Assembly (NCBI RefSeq): GCF_034424625.1
Contig: NZ_CP139976.1
Coordinates: 3,782,001-3,846,000 of the forward strand
Source: Janthinobacterium lividum
GTDB taxonomy: Bacteria; Pseudomonadota; Gammaproteobacteria; Burkholderiales; Burkholderiaceae_D
Direction of reading: 5' to 3'
Length of the DNA stretch: 64,000 bases
The notes under the pieces are model-generated. The model had not been told where the DNA came from and made no database searches. It worked only from the letters and a program-made list of their open reading frames with translations. This document shows, piece after piece, positions 1 through 7,557 of the stretch. Numbering within the stretch: position 1 is the first letter of the stretch; each line of letters opens with the position of its first letter. Position numbers and translations under genes: made by a program.

Positions 1-455
1 TGAACCGCGCCATCTTCATCGCGGCGCCGCACCGCGGCACCTCGTTCGCCAACCACAAGGTGGCGCGCTGGATCGCCAACCTGATCACACTGCCCATCAA
101 CATGCTCGACCAGTTGTCCGACGCGGCCGGCAGCCTGGCGCAGCTCGACACGGGCAGCAGCGAACCGCTGCGCATCCCCAACAGCATCGATAACCTCAGC
201 GACAAGGACCCGTTCGTGCGCCTGGTGGCAGACCTGCCCATCAGCCCGAAAGTGCGCTACTACTCCATCATGGGCAACGACACGCCGGACCTGCCATTGG
301 CCGAATCGAGCGACGGCGTGGTCCCCTACGCCAGCGCCCACCTCGATGGCGCCCTGTCGGAAAAAGTCATCCCGTCCTGGCACAGCGTGCAGGAAAGCCC
401 GCAGGCGATCCTGGAGATACGGCGCATCTTGCGCATGCCCGACAGCCTGCCTTAG
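1..455 (+). CDS. alpha/beta hydrolase (lipase-like), C-terminal part
   Basis: The reading frame is already open at the window edge (first complete codon at base 3), so only about the last 150 residues are seen. The visible start includes an APHRGT segment, which resembles the strand-turn after the nucleophile elbow in alpha/beta hydrolases. Near the end, SSDGVVPYASA followed by PSWHSVQ fits the acid and catalytic-histidine region of lipase/PGAP1-like hydrolases. The nucleophile lies outside the window, so the substrate cannot be judged. The gene ends at a TAG that abuts a long hairpin shared with the convergent kinase gene. Confidence 0.6.
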   Translation, partial: NRAIFIAAPHRGTSFANHKVARWIANLITLPINMLDQLSDAAGSLAQLDTGSSEPLRIPNSIDNLSDKDPFVRLVADLPISPKVRYYSIMGNDTPDLPLAESSDGVVPYASAHLDGALSEKVIPSWHSVQESPQAILEIRRILRMPDSLP

Positions 456-496
456 AGCCTATCCCAGTAGTGAGCGTCTTCTGCTGGGATAGGTTC
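455..496. terminator. long hairpin between convergent genes
   Basis: Bases 455-470 pair with 481-496 to form a 16-bp stem with two G-T wobbles and a 10-nt loop. It starts at the last base of the hydrolase stop codon and lies ahead of the stop of the convergent kinase at 507. No clear T-run follows on either strand, so it is a bidirectional terminator or transcript-end structure by position rather than a textbook rho-independent terminator. Confidence 0.5.
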
Positions 497-506
497 TTAG
501 GCGCCA

Positions 507-1322
507 TCACGCCCGCAAGGCCGCCAGCGCGGCGGCGGCCACGGCCAGCGCCGTCTCCGGCGGCGTGCCGTCTTCCAGATGCCATGCCGCCGACAGACCC
601 GCCCACGCGGCGCCCCACGCCAGCAGCCGCGCCGGATCGAGGCGTGCCGCATCGGCGATCAGCGCCACCTGCCGCTCCAGCCGGCGCGGAAAAGTGGCCA
701 GCGCGGCATCCGGGTTGCACAGGATATTGGCGAAATCAAAACCCCGCTCGCCCACATAGCCTTTCGGATCGATGGCCAGCCAGCCGCGCGCACCGCCATC
801 GAGCACGTTCGCGTGATGCAGGTCGCCATGCAGCACCACGCTGTCCTGCGGCGCCGCCAGCAAATCCTGTGCCACGGCATGGCATTCTGACAACACGCCG
901 CCGTAAGCCGAGGCAGCGGCCAGCGCGGCAAAGCAGCCGGACAAGGGAGGCAAAAGTGGAGCGGATGGCCGCGGCGCATGCAGGCGTGCCGCCACGGCGC
1001 ACAGGATACCGGTGGCGGCCGCATCGCCCGCCTCCCCCGCGCGCGCCAGCGCGGCCAGCGAACGGGAACCCATCGCCCGCTCAAGCAGCAGGACATCCTC
1101 CTCCGTGGAGGTGGCCAGCACGCGCACGGCGCCGTCGCCATCCCACCAGCGCAGCACGGCGCCAGCGCGCCGCTCATCGTCGCCGGTCGACAGCTTCAGC
1201 ATGGCCGGCTGGCCACCGTGCAGCACCGGCAACAGGCATGCGCCATGCGTGTGCACGGGCATGCCATCGGCTTGCAATGACCATTGCCGGAGATGGTCGG
1301 CAATGCGGTTCCGGTAATCCAT
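507..1322 (-). CDS. aminoglycoside/hydroxyurea antibiotic resistance kinase, APH(6)-like
   Basis: A 271-aa protein of the aminoglycoside phosphotransferase fold, closest in motif style to the APH(6)/StrB-type family. The Brenner motif reads VVLHGDLHHANVL and the metal-binding segment is AIDPKGYVGERGFD; the IDPKG form is characteristic of APH(6) enzymes and of hydroxyurea kinases. Members transfer phosphate from ATP to streptomycin or to small hydroxylated compounds in the cytoplasm. The start chosen is the ATG giving MDYRNRIADH, because the open frame further upstream has no homologous look. It is a lone gene, convergent with the hydrolase. A chromosomal housekeeping role is as likely as true resistance; the substrate is inferred only. 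Confidence 0.72.
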   Translation of the reverse strand: MDYRNRIADHLRQWSLQADGMPVHTHGACLLPVLHGGQPAMLKLSTGDDERRAGAVLRWWDGDGAVRVLATSTEEDVLLLERAMGSRSLAALARAGEAGDAAATGILCAVAARLHAPRPSAPLLPPLSGCFAALAAASAYGGVLSECHAVAQDLLAAPQDSVVLHGDLHHANVLDGGARGWLAIDPKGYVGERGFDFANILCNPDAALATFPRRLERQVALIADAARLDPARLLAWGAAWAGLSAAWHLEDGTPPETALAVAAAALAALRA

Positions 1323-1383
1323 GGGCAATCCTGGGATGAAGGTCAGGACGCTACTATAAGAGACAGGCCGGCGGGTAGCCCGT

Positions 1384-2379
1384 TCACGCCGGCTCGCGCC
1401 ACTGGTCCTTGATTTCCAGCATGGCCGGCAGCTGTTCGATGAACAGCGCCAGCAGGCCCGGGTCGAAGTGCGTGCCGCTGTCGCGCTGCATGGTGGCGAT
1501 GGCTTCGTCGACCGTCCAGGCGCGCTTGTACGGGCGTTCGCTGGTAAGCGCATCAAAGACGTCGGCGATGGCGACGATGCGGCCTTCGTGGGGGATTTCC
1601 TCGCCTTTCAAGCCTTGCGGATAGCCGCTGCCGTCCCATTTTTCGTGGTGCGTCAGGGCGATGGTGCGCGCCATTTTCAGCAGGCCGCCCGCATGCTCGC
1701 CGATGATGGCGGCGCCGATTTCCGCGTGGCTGCGCATGACTTGCCATTCGTCCGCATCGAGCTTGCCCGGTTTTTGCAGGATGGCGTCGGGGATGCCGAT
1801 CTTGCCCACGTCGTGCATGGGCGCCGCGTTGAGCAAGTCTTCCGCCCTGGCCGCGCTGTAGCCGGCCGCCAGCGCCAGCTGGCGCGCGTAATAGCTCATG
1901 CGGATGACGTGCATGCCCGTCTCGTTATCCTTGTATTCGGCCGCCTGGCCCAGGGTCTGGATCACCTGCAGGCGCGAGCGGCGCAACTCTTCGGCGTCGA
2001 CCAGCGACAGATGCGTGCGCACGCGGGCGCGCACGATGGGCGGGCTGACGGGTTTCGTGATGTAGTCGACGGCGCCCGCGTCAAAGCCATCCGCCTCGTC
2101 CTTCACGTCGCACAGGGCGGTGACGAAAATGACGGGAATGGACGCGGTGGCCGGCATGGCCTTGAGCTGCCGGCACACTTCATAGCCCGTCATGGCGGGC
2201 ATCATGATGTCGAGCAGGATCAGTTCGACGGGATTGTGTTGCGCCAGTTCCAGCGCCTTCTCGCCATCCTTGGCATACAGCAGGCGGTAGTCGTCCTGCA
2301 AAATCTGGCGCAGCACCTGCAGATTCGTCGCTTCATCGTCAACCAGCAGCAGGATCGGTTTGTCTTCGTGTAAGGTCAT
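1384..2379 (-). CDS. response regulator with HD-GYP domain (RpfG-like)
   Basis: A 331-aa two-domain protein. Residues 1-125 are a receiver domain (ILLLVDDEA at the start, phospho-acceptor Asp57 in LILLDIMMP). Residues about 140-325 are an HD-GYP phosphodiesterase domain with HDVGKIGIPD and the signature HHEKWDGSGYP. HD-GYP proteins hydrolyse cyclic di-GMP. The start ATG (MTLHEDKPIL) lies 13 bp after the stop of the hybrid kinase, so the two are surely cotranscribed and form a kinase/phosphodiesterase pair. The upstream open extension of 54 residues overlaps the kinase gene and is rejected. Confidence 0.92.
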   Translation of the reverse strand: MTLHEDKPILLLVDDEATNLQVLRQILQDDYRLLYAKDGEKALELAQHNPVELILLDIMMPAMTGYEVCRQLKAMPATASIPVIFVTALCDVKDEADGFDAGAVDYITKPVSPPIVRARVRTHLSLVDAEELRRSRLQVIQTLGQAAEYKDNETGMHVIRMSYYARQLALAAGYSAARAEDLLNAAPMHDVGKIGIPDAILQKPGKLDADEWQVMRSHAEIGAAIIGEHAGGLLKMARTIALTHHEKWDGSGYPQGLKGEEIPHEGRIVAIADVFDALTSERPYKRAWTVDEAIATMQRDSGTHFDPGLLALFIEQLPAMLEIKDQWREPA

Positions 2380-2392
2380 CGTTAGCCCAAGG

Positions 2393-5300
2393 TCAGGAAA
2401 GGTCGGCAGGCGCTGGTGCTTCCAGCCATGCCAGCAGCTGGCGCAGCACGCCCGCGGCGCGCGCAAATTCAAAGTCGTCGATGGCGCTGGCCAGCGCCTG
2501 CAGGCGCGGCTGCTGGCCGTGCGGCGCCAGCATGGCGGCAATCTGCGCCATCAAGGCGTCGTCCAGCTGCCCGCCTTCCAGGCTGGCGATGGCTTGCCGC
2601 AGCAAGGCGCCCGCGGCGGAAACATCGAGGGGCGCGCTGGCGGCCGGCGCTTCCATGGCGACGGCCGGCATATCCACCTCTTCCAGCTCGCCGGCCAGCG
2701 CCATGAAGGCGGCCGCCAGCTGCACCAGCAATTCGGTCACCGGCAACTGGCGCGCGATGGCTTGCTCGATGCGTCCCAGCAGGCTTTCGACCTGCACCAG
2801 GCACAGGTTGCCCGCCGCGCCCTTGATACGGTGCAGCAGGTGGCCCGCCACGCTGCTGCCGCCGCGTTCCAGTTCCGCCGCCAGCATCGCGGCGCAGTCG
2901 CCATTGGCTTGCACGAAGCGCGCAATGGCGCGCTGCAAGGCCGCGCGTCCGCCCCACAGGGCGATGCCGCGCTGCCAGTCGACCTGGCCGGCGGCGGCAC
3001 GCGCCGCCGCGCCGGCCGCCGGCGGCGGCATGGCCACGGCGATATCGAGCAGACGGGCGATTTCCGCCGTCAGCTTGTGCATTTCCAGCGGCTTCGAAGC
3101 AAAGCCGTTCATGCCGGCCGTCTGCGCGGCGCGCCGGTCCTGTTCCAGCACGCTGGCCGTCAGGGCGATGATGGGCGTCGCCTTCAAGCCCTGCTCGCGC
3201 TCGTGCACGCGGATCAGGCGCGTCGCTTCCAGGCCATCCATGCGCGGCATCTGCACGTCCATCAGGACGATGTCGAAGCTGCCCTTGCTGAACTCGCGCA
3301 CGGCGCTCTCGCCATCGCTGGCGGAGATCACCTGGTGGCCGGCCGCGCCCAGGCTGATCAGGAGCAGCTCCACATTCTGCGGCACGTCGTCGGCCGCCAG
3401 GATGCGCAGCGGCGGCAAGGCCACCACAGGCTGCTCGCTGCGGCGCGCCACGGCCTTGCCCGGCGCCAGCGGCAACAGCACGTGGAACACGCTGCCCACG
3501 CCCAGGGTACTCTCCACCGTGATGGTGCCTTTCATCAGTTCGACCAATTGCAGCGAAATCGTCGTGCCCAGGCCCGTGCCGCCAAAGCGGCGGCTCATCG
3601 AAGAATCGGCTTGCGTAAAGGGGGCGAATATCTTGTCCAGGCGGTCGGCGGGGATGCCGATGCCCGTGTCGTGCACGGCGATATGCACCTGCTCGCCCTG
3701 CATGCCGACGGCCACGCGCACATGGCCCACTTCCGTGAACTTGACGGCGTTGCCGATCAGATTCGTCAGCACCTGCTGTACCCGGCGCGCGTCGCCCAGG
3801 AAGAACTGGCCCATGCCCGGATCGACATCGACATGCAGCACCAGGTCGCGCGCATGCGCCGTGATGCGCAGCGACGCGGCCACATGGTCGACCAGGTCGG
3901 GCAGCGAAAAGTCCACCAGTTCCAGTTCGGTGGCGCCTTTTTCCAGCTTGGCCATGTCGAGGATGTCGTTGAGCAGCTCGAGCAGGGAACGGGCGGACTG
4001 GCGCACCGTGCCCAGATGGCGGCGCTGCAGGCTGTCCAGGGCGGTCCCCAGCAGCACTTCCGTAAAGCCGATGATGGCGTTCATCGGCGTGCGGATTTCA
4101 TGGCTCATGTTGGCCAGGAAGCTGGTCTTCGATTCGGCGGCCAGCTCGGCGCGGTCTTTTGCCGCGCGCAGGTTTTCCTGCATGGCGCGCCGCTCGCTGA
4201 CGTCGGTGGCCAGCTTGACCACCTTGAACGGCTTGCCGTCCGTATTGAAGATCGGATTGTACGAAGCCTGTATCCACACTTCCTTGCCATCCTTGCCGAT
4301 GCGCTTGTACTCGCCCGTATTGAACTGGCCACTGGCCAGCTGCCGCCAGAATGCGATGTAGTCTGGCGAGGTCACATAACCCGGTTCGCAGAAGATGCTG
4401 TGGTGCAGGCCCAGCACATCGTCGAGCTGGTAGCCGACCAGGTCGAGGAAGTTCTCGTTGGCCGCCAGGATGCGTCCCTGCAGGTCGAACTCCGCGACGG
4501 CAGTCGCGCGCGAGATGGCCGTCACCTTGCCTTCGTATTCGGCGTTGCGCAATTCGCTTTCCGTGATGTCGAGGATGACGCCATCGATCCAGCGCACCAC
4601 GCCGTCATTATCGAGCACGGGGCCGCTGCTTTCGCGCACCCAGCGCTCGCGCCCGTCGCGGTGGATCATGCGGTAGACGTTCTCGAAGTCGCGCTTTTCT
4701 CCGGCCGCCTGCACGCAGGTGTCGTTGACGCGCTGGCGGTCGTCCGGGTGCACGAGGTCGAACAGCCTGACGCGCCCTTCCGCGAAGTCCTGCGGCATCC
4801 AGCCTGTCAGGTTGAAAACGGCATCGCTGATGAAGATCATCTTCCATTCAGGCGCGAAGCTGCAGTGGAAGGACACGCCGGGGATGTTGCGGATCAGGGT
4901 ACGGTACTGGCGCTCGCTGTCCTTCAGCGCCTGCTCCATGCTGCGCGACGAGCGCATGTCCGTGACAAACGCCACGAACAGGGGCTGGCCCGGCGTGTCG
5001 ATCTTGCCGATCGCCACGCGCATGGGTAGCACGGCGCCATCCTTGTGGCAGCCATCGAGTTCGCGTCCGCTGTCGAGGATGCGCGAGGCGCCCGTTTCCA
5101 GGTAGTCGCGCAGATAGCCCTCGTACTCGGCCGCGTCGGACGGCTGCAGCAGCACGCTGGCGTCGCGCCCCACGATCTCCGCTTCGCGCCAGCCGAACAG
5201 GCTTTCCGCGGCGGGATTGAAGGAGCGCACCTTGCCCTGGCCATCGATGGTGATCAGGCCGTCGGCCGCCGTATCGACGATGGCACGCAGGCGCGATTCG

Positions 5301-6100
5301 CTGGCGCTGGCGTGGCGCAGCAGCTGGCGGTAGCGCAGCAAGCCGTTCGCGGCGGCCACGAAGACGGTCAGGGTGACGGTGATCAGGGCCACGGCCAGGG
5401 CCACGAACGAGGCCTGTACCGTAATCGTATTCTCGCCTGCCGTGGGCGTGCCGGAAAAGCGCGCCGCCAGCATGCCCGTGTAATGCATGCCGGAAATGGC
5501 TAGCCCCATGACAACACTGCTGACCAGCAACGACGCCAGCGGAGTGAGGCGCAAACGCATGGCGCTCAGGCCAAAGCGTATCCACAGCGCCAGCATGGCC
5601 ATGACGACAGCCACCACCAGCGACAAGGCGAACAGCCACGGCTGGTAATGCAGGGTCAGCGAAGTCTGCATGGCGGCCATGCCGCTGTAATGCATGGAAC
5701 CGATGCCCACGCCGACGAGCACGCCGCCCACCACCAACTGGCGCCAGTTGATGCTCGGGCGCGCCAGCAGGTGCAGCGCCACCCATGAAGCGGCCACGCC
5801 GGGCAGCATCGACAGCAAGGTCAGGCTGGGGTCGAAGGAGACGCGCGTGCAGATATCGAAGGCCAGCATGCCGATGAAGTGCATCGACCAGATACCGCCG
5901 CCGAGCGCGATGGCACCCGTGATGATGGCCGTCTGGCGCTGGAAGCCGCGCTCGCTGCTGCGCGCCATGCCGGCGATCTGCAAGGCCATGAACGAGGCAA
6001 AGATGGCGATGCCGATGGAAAACAGCACCAGCCACGCATTGTGCGTGCCATAGATGTACTGCATGGTATCGGTCGATACGGCAAAGATGGAACTCAGCAT
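2393..6100 (-). CDS. MHYT-PAS hybrid sensor histidine kinase with REC and Hpt domains
   Basis: A 1235-aa membrane sensor. Residues about 10-255 form the seven-helix MHYT domain with its MHF/MHY motifs near residues 73, 136 and 205; MHYT domains are proposed to bind copper and sense O2, CO or NO. Three PAS domains follow. The kinase core has the H-box FLANMSHEIRTPMN near residue 666 and ATP-binding motifs NAVKF, DTGIGIP and GTGLG. A receiver (VLMDVQMPRMDG, Asp near 946) and an Hpt domain (LLHRIKGAAGNL, His near 1090) end the protein, so it is a full internal phosphorelay. The start at 6100 (MLSSIFAVST) was preferred over an ATG at 6154; neither has a strong ribosome site. Its likely output is the HD-GYP regulator just downstream. 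Confidence 0.92.
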   Translation of the reverse strand: MLSSIFAVSTDTMQYIYGTHNAWLVLFSIGIAIFASFMALQIAGMARSSERGFQRQTAIITGAIALGGGIWSMHFIGMLAFDICTRVSFDPSLTLLSMLPGVAASWVALHLLARPSINWRQLVVGGVLVGVGIGSMHYSGMAAMQTSLTLHYQPWLFALSLVVAVVMAMLALWIRFGLSAMRLRLTPLASLLVSSVVMGLAISGMHYTGMLAARFSGTPTAGENTITVQASFVALAVALITVTLTVFVAAANGLLRYRQLLRHASASESRLRAIVDTAADGLITIDGQGKVRSFNPAAESLFGWREAEIVGRDASVLLQPSDAAEYEGYLRDYLETGASRILDSGRELDGCHKDGAVLPMRVAIGKIDTPGQPLFVAFVTDMRSSRSMEQALKDSERQYRTLIRNIPGVSFHCSFAPEWKMIFISDAVFNLTGWMPQDFAEGRVRLFDLVHPDDRQRVNDTCVQAAGEKRDFENVYRMIHRDGRERWVRESSGPVLDNDGVVRWIDGVILDITESELRNAEYEGKVTAISRATAVAEFDLQGRILAANENFLDLVGYQLDDVLGLHHSIFCEPGYVTSPDYIAFWRQLASGQFNTGEYKRIGKDGKEVWIQASYNPIFNTDGKPFKVVKLATDVSERRAMQENLRAAKDRAELAAESKTSFLANMSHEIRTPMNAIIGFTEVLLGTALDSLQRRHLGTVRQSARSLLELLNDILDMAKLEKGATELELVDFSLPDLVDHVAASLRITAHARDLVLHVDVDPGMGQFFLGDARRVQQVLTNLIGNAVKFTEVGHVRVAVGMQGEQVHIAVHDTGIGIPADRLDKIFAPFTQADSSMSRRFGGTGLGTTISLQLVELMKGTITVESTLGVGSVFHVLLPLAPGKAVARRSEQPVVALPPLRILAADDVPQNVELLLISLGAAGHQVISASDGESAVREFSKGSFDIVLMDVQMPRMDGLEATRLIRVHEREQGLKATPIIALTASVLEQDRRAAQTAGMNGFASKPLEMHKLTAEIARLLDIAVAMPPPAAGAAARAAAGQVDWQRGIALWGGRAALQRAIARFVQANGDCAAMLAAELERGGSSVAGHLLHRIKGAAGNLCLVQVESLLGRIEQAIARQLPVTELLVQLAAAFMALAGELEEVDMPAVAMEAPAASAPLDVSAAGALLRQAIASLEGGQLDDALMAQIAAMLAPHGQQPRLQALASAIDDFEFARAAGVLRQLLAWLEAPAPADLS

Positions 6101-6460
6101 ACTGTCGTGAACTAAATAGAGTGAAACGTGACGTCGCAAAACATGACGGCGCACCGCGCGCCGGCGCCACGCTTTTTACTAAAGCGGCAACACAGCGGAA
6201 ATGACAACGGTAGCAGTCGACCAGGGCAAGGCTCGGTCATCACGCCCGCGCCTGCCGCGCGGGGGAAAGGTGCTTTTTACAGAGTGAAAAAGCGGAATGC
6301 GTACGAACTCTGGCGCGGATGGCTGGCCGCCAGCGTGACGATGATTTTTTAAAGAGCCATGAGTATAGTTGCTTTGCGAACATATTCATAGGACTTCAGC
6401 AATACAGTTATCAAAAATGATAGTTATTGCGGCGGCGATGCGACACTGGCCTGTCTGCGC
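6101..6460. other. intergenic region with AT-rich dyad
   Basis: No convincing gene in these 360 bases; short open frames here lack coding character. It should hold the promoter of the hybrid kinase (leftward). An imperfect AT-rich dyad at 6399-6430 has GCAATA/TATTGC outer arms and TATCA/TGATA inner arms. It lies just past the stop of the leftward membrane-protein gene, so it may be its terminator or an operator. Confidence 0.35.
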
Positions 6461-7117
6461 CTACGCCTGCGGCCAGCGCGCGCGGATGGCCGCGGATTCC
6501 TGGCTGATCGGCCCGGCCGTCTCGCTGACAGGGATACCGGCCAGTCTACAGCGGTAGCTCAGCTCCTCCTTGATCTGGCACAGCGTCCAGCGCTGCGGCA
6601 CGGGCAAGTTCAGGCCCACCACGCGGATCAGCGGATAGTCCGCGAGTGTCGTGTAGAGCAGCAGCTCGACGCGCGCCAACGGTGCCGGGGTCCGATAGAC
6701 CTGCAATGCGCCCCCATACGTGACCACGTCCAGCCGCTGCAGCTGCGACAAGTCCAGCTGCACGCTTTTATCCCAGCCGGGCAGGCGCCGCGCATGGCGC
6801 CGCAGCAACAGGCCCGCATCGTCAAGTTCCACATGAAAGAGCAAAGCGCGTCCCGGAAACAGCACCAGGCCCGCGATCCAGGCGGCCAGCGCCAGCGGAG
6901 AGAACAACACTGCCTCGCCCGCGTACGGCACGTCGCGCCAGACGGCTTGCAGGACAAAGGCGAGGATCAGCGCGCAGCCGCCCAGCAGCACGCTGCGCCA
7001 CAGCACGGGACGCAGATTGGCCATCATCGCCGCATGCGAGCTTGCATCGTCGGCCGGCGAAAAACGGATCCATTCGGCGCGCGCCGGCTTGAGCGTGGGT
7101 CTCAGCTCCCCGCTCAA
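6461..7117 (-). CDS. hypothetical membrane protein
   Basis: About 218 residues with two predicted transmembrane segments (SVLLGGCALILAFVLQAVW and LALAAWIAGLVLF) followed by a soluble, beta-rich tail of about 120 residues; I do not recognise the family. The start is uncertain. A TTG at 7117 would overlap the stop of the SseB-like gene by 4 bp, and the 30 codons after it have the high-GC third positions of real coding sequence. The first ATG is at 7027 (MMANLRPVLW). Neither start has a clear ribosome site. The tight overlap argues for translational coupling with the upstream gene. Confidence 0.55.
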   Translation of the reverse strand: MSGELRPTLKPARAEWIRFSPADDASSHAAMMANLRPVLWRSVLLGGCALILAFVLQAVWRDVPYAGEAVLFSPLALAAWIAGLVLFPGRALLFHVELDDAGLLLRRHARRLPGWDKSVQLDLSQLQRLDVVTYGGALQVYRTPAPLARVELLLYTTLADYPLIRVVGLNLPVPQRWTLCQIKEELSYRCRLAGIPVSETAGPISQESAAIRARWPQA

Positions 7118-7482
7118 GCGTTGGGTGCCAGCATGCCGCGGAACCACGCCAGTTGCTCGCGCGTCAGGTAATTGGCGCCATCGCCATGCAGGAGGACGAT
7201 CTCGATCTCGGGCGGAATCGAGGCGATCAGTTGCGCGCCCGTCACGGGAATCTTGGGAAAGTTGATGCCAGCCAGGAAGGCCAGGTCTTCCGCCACCGTC
7301 ACGCACTGGCGCTCGGGATTGGGCGATGGCACGAGGAACAGGTCGATCTGTTCGCCTTGTCCGCCGATGACGACGTGCAATTGCGCGGTCAGCAGTTCGG
7401 GCAGGATCAGCTCGATATTATTCTCGGCGCGCGATTGCTGGAAAGCGCTTTTCAGGGGCGTGAGGACAGGTGTGGTGGACAT
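7114..7482 (-). CDS. SseB-like family protein
   Basis: A 122-aa soluble protein. The pattern ELLTAQLHVVIG, then a central acidic segment, then PKIPVTGAQLIASIPP and a final LTREQLAWFRGML resembles SseB N-terminal-domain proteins, which are widespread and mostly of unknown function. The start is the ATG reading MSTTPVLTP; the longer frame upstream is compositionally odd. It is followed with overlap by the membrane protein gene, so the two probably work together. Family assignment rests on pattern recall only. Confidence 0.6.
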   Translation of the reverse strand: MSTTPVLTPLKSAFQQSRAENNIELILPELLTAQLHVVIGGQGEQIDLFLVPSPNPERQCVTVAEDLAFLAGINFPKIPVTGAQLIASIPPEIEIVLLHGDGANYLTREQLAWFRGMLAPNA

Positions 7483-7557
7483 GGAAACAGTCAAAAATGG
7501 GGACGGCGGCAGTGTAGCAGAGGCGCCCGCCCGGGACGCGCTCTGCTGGCGCAACGG

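Noticed and set aside
2360-5029. Very long open frame on the plus strand (889 codons)
   Set aside because: It is antisense to the hybrid histidine kinase, which shows all expected motifs. High GC removes stop codons from this frame; the translation is Arg/His/Gln-rich and family-free.
6128-6352. Short plus-strand frame (74 codons) upstream of the hybrid kinase
   Set aside because: No ribosome site, no recognisable protein pattern, and it occupies the expected kinase promoter region.
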